Assembly (NCBI GenBank): GCA_002455655.1
Contig: DKLF01000162.1
Coordinates: 661-7,309 of the forward strand
Origin: Oscillibacter sp. UBA6647
GTDB lineage: Bacteria; Bacillota; Clostridia; Oscillospirales; Oscillospiraceae
Length of the DNA: 6,649 nucleotides
Reading direction: 5' to 3'
Position numbers and translations under genes: made by a program. The notes below the pieces were generated by a model, which had not been told where the DNA came from, searched no databases, and worked only from the letters and a program-made list of their open reading frames with translations. Positions 5,607-6,649 of this stretch are shown here, piece after piece; the stretch's first letter is position 1, and each line of letters begins with the position of its first letter.

Positions 5607-6554
5607 ATGGCCATGAAACGCTGCCCCGATTGCGGGGAAAAGTATTCCGATACATATAAGTGCTGTCCCTTCTGCGAGGAGGAGGCTGCGCTTTCAGAGG
5701 AGCGTCCCTTCCGCCGAAAGGGTACGCGGCGCTCCGCCTGCCGGAAGGAGCCAAGCATTTTGACCCCCCTTCTGGTTGTGGTAATTCTGGTGCTGGCGGT
5801 GACGCTGGGCTGGCTGTTCTTCGGCGACAGCATCAAGGAAAAGCTGGGCGGCGGCACAGAGCCGGGCGTCTCCTCCTCCGAAGTCGATTCATCTCAAAGC
5901 GGCGGTTCCTCCGGAGGTACCAGTCTGCCGGGGATCGGAGATTCCTCTGGGGATTCTTCTTCCTCTGCCGGTGAAGATCCGGGAAGCGTGATAGAGCCGG
6001 GAAGCGGAACGAAAACGGACCCCTCCGGGCTGACGGTGGAGCAGGTGGCGGCCCTGCCCGACACCCTGACCCTCTCCAAGACGGACTTTACCCTCCCAGT
6101 TGGGGACCCGGCAGTGAAGCTGACCGTTTCCGGCGGCAGCGGGAGTTATACCTGGTACAGCGAGGACGACGGAATTGCCTCCGTGGACGAAAACGGCACG
6201 GTGACGGCCATTTCTGCAGGAATCATCAATGTTTACGCCACCGACGGCACCGGAAAGGGTCTTTGCATCGTCCGGGTGCGGGCAGGCTCCGGTTCTTCCG
6301 GCAGCTCTGGGAACACCGTCACACCCTCCGGCGGCGACGTGAAGCTGAACCGGGAGGACTTCACCTTGGGCATAGGTGAGAGCTTCCAGCTCAAGAACAC
6401 CGGAATCACCACCGCCCAGACCTGGTCCAGCAGCAACCCCGGCGTGGCCACTGTCAACGGCAGCGGGATGGTCACCGGCGTGTCCGCGGGCATGTCCACG
6501 GTCACCATGTCCTACGACGGGAACAGCCTGACCTGCATCGTCCGGGTGAAATAA
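5607..6554 (+). CDS. Zinc-ribbon, single-pass membrane protein with two Big_2 Ig-like domains; function unknown
   Basis: I do not recognise a named gene. The 315 residues show four parts. A short zinc ribbon at the N-terminus has CPDC (Cys6, Cys9) and CPFC (Cys20, Cys23), with an extra Cys19. A basic stretch (RRKGTRR, 36-42) is followed by one transmembrane helix at about 50-73, so the ribbon should be cytoplasmic and the rest outside. A Ser/Gly/Asp-rich stalk spans about 81-140. Two bacterial Ig-like (Big_2) domains follow at about 152-225 and 244-315, each with the usual FTL..G..., VATV/IASV, G.VT..SAG and CIVRV landmarks. The protein ends exactly at the second domain, with no sorting signal. 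AAGGAGG lies 6 nt before the ATG at 5607; a second ATG at 5613 is 12 nt away and less likely. It has its own promoter and terminator. A surface adhesion or sensing role is a guess from domain content. Confidence 0.9.
   Translation: MAMKRCPDCGEKYSDTYKCCPFCEEEAALSEERPFRRKGTRRSACRKEPSILTPLLVVVILVLAVTLGWLFFGDSIKEKLGGGTEPGVSSSEVDSSQSGGSSGGTSLPGIGDSSGDSSSSAGEDPGSVIEPGSGTKTDPSGLTVEQVAALPDTLTLSKTDFTLPVGDPAVKLTVSGGSGSYTWYSEDDGIASVDENGTVTAISAGIINVYATDGTGKGLCIVRVRAGSGSSGSSGNTVTPSGGDVKLNREDFTLGIGESFQLKNTGITTAQTWSSSNPGVATVNGSGMVTGVSAGMSTVTMSYDGNSLTCIVRVK
6264..6548 (+). repeat. Tandem Big_2 domains with a 15-bp exact in-frame repeat at their ends
   Basis: The 15 bases TGCATCGTCCGGGTG occur at 6264-6278 and at 6534-6548, exactly 270 bp (90 codons) apart and in the same frame. 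They encode CIVRV, the last strand of each Ig-like domain. The rest of the two domains align at protein level but have diverged in DNA. The repeat is consistent with an old internal duplication. Confidence 0.75.
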
Positions 6555-6571
6555 CAACGGATTCATTTTAT

Positions 6572-6608
6572 AAAAAGCGCTCTCCGAGTCTTCGGAGAGC
6601 GCTTTTTT
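6572..6608 (+). terminator. Intrinsic terminator, likely bidirectional
   Basis: The arms at 6577-6587 and 6592-6602 make a perfect 11-bp GC-rich stem with loop GTCT, followed by six T (6603-6608). An A5 run (6572-6576) before the stem gives a U-tract on the minus strand as well, so it could also stop transcripts arriving from the right. It starts 17 bases after the stop codon of the Ig-like protein gene. Confidence 0.93.
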
Positions 6609-6649
6609 ATCACACCGGCAACGCCGGGACATCAGATTTCTGCCCCATA
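6607..6649 (-). other. Possible 3' tail of a convergent gene entering from the right edge
   Basis: On the minus strand one frame is open from the window edge to tandem stops TGA (6612-6610) and TAA (6609-6607), ending in the residues SDVPALPV. Another frame ends earlier, in YGAEI. The position just before a bidirectional terminator fits a convergent gene. Forty bases are too few to decide, and a small CCGGC-AAC-GCCGG hairpin (6615-6627) in the same place could be structural instead. Confidence 0.2.

Noticed and set aside
5889..6632. A 247-codon open frame on the minus strand, antisense to the Ig-like protein gene
   Set aside because: It runs straight through the intrinsic terminator at 6572-6608, has no ribosome site, and opposes a gene with clear Big_2 domains. 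Its Gly/Arg/His-rich composition is a GC-driven artefact.
1..6649. Defence, toxin-antitoxin, CRISPR or mobile-element system
   Set aside because: All substantial open frames are accounted for by transport, regulation, nucleotide salvage and a surface protein. No spaced direct repeats, nuclease motifs or small paired genes were seen.

Overview
The window reads as chromosomal DNA of a low-to-mid-GC Gram-positive bacterium. A Clostridia relative, perhaps of the Oscillospiraceae type, is the best guess. This rests on strong AGGAGG-type ribosome binding sites, near-consensus SigA promoters, a lipoprotein-anchored ABC binding protein, and a zinc-ribbon/transmembrane/bacterial-Ig surface protein of a kind common in gut Clostridia. 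The taxon is inference. There is no tRNA, rRNA, CRISPR array, transposase or phage gene.

Left half (1-3420): an osmolyte-uptake module. On the minus strand, one promoter drives a glycine betaine/proline-type ABC importer in the order binding lipoprotein (opuAC-like), permease (opuAB-like), ATPase (opuAA/proV-like, cut by the left edge). The genes are tightly packed: 9 bp between the first two and a 4-bp ATGA overlap between the last two. Divergently, on the plus strand, lies a GntR-type regulator with a C-terminal RCK_C (TrkA_C) domain, the architecture of BusR. BusR is the c-di-AMP-responsive repressor of OpuA/BusA in streptococci and lactococci. The 311-bp divergent region holds a perfect-consensus promoter for the importer, TGTCA/TGACA repeats overlapping that promoter, an AT-rich hairpin, and an extended -10 promoter for the regulator. 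The likely logic is that c-di-AMP-bound BusR shuts off compatible-solute import by sitting on the importer promoter.

Middle (3421-4750): an exceptionally long perfect hairpin (19-bp stem) follows the regulator and most likely terminates the minus-strand LysR-family gene. That gene has its own promoter, with a dyad over the -35 element, and no divergent partner gene, so its target is not evident.

Right half (4751-6649): uridine kinase (udk) on the minus strand has its own promoter and a textbook terminator. Divergently transcribed from a near-consensus promoter is a 315-residue membrane protein: cytoplasmic zinc ribbon, one transmembrane helix, Ser/Gly-rich stalk, and two tandem Big_2 Ig-like domains outside. 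A strong hairpin with U-tract potential on both strands closes the window, and the last 40 bases may be the tail of a convergent gene.

Nothing here looks like a wholly undescribed system. The parts that most merit a second look are the BusR-OpuA regulatory region and the uncharacterised zinc-ribbon/Ig-like surface protein.
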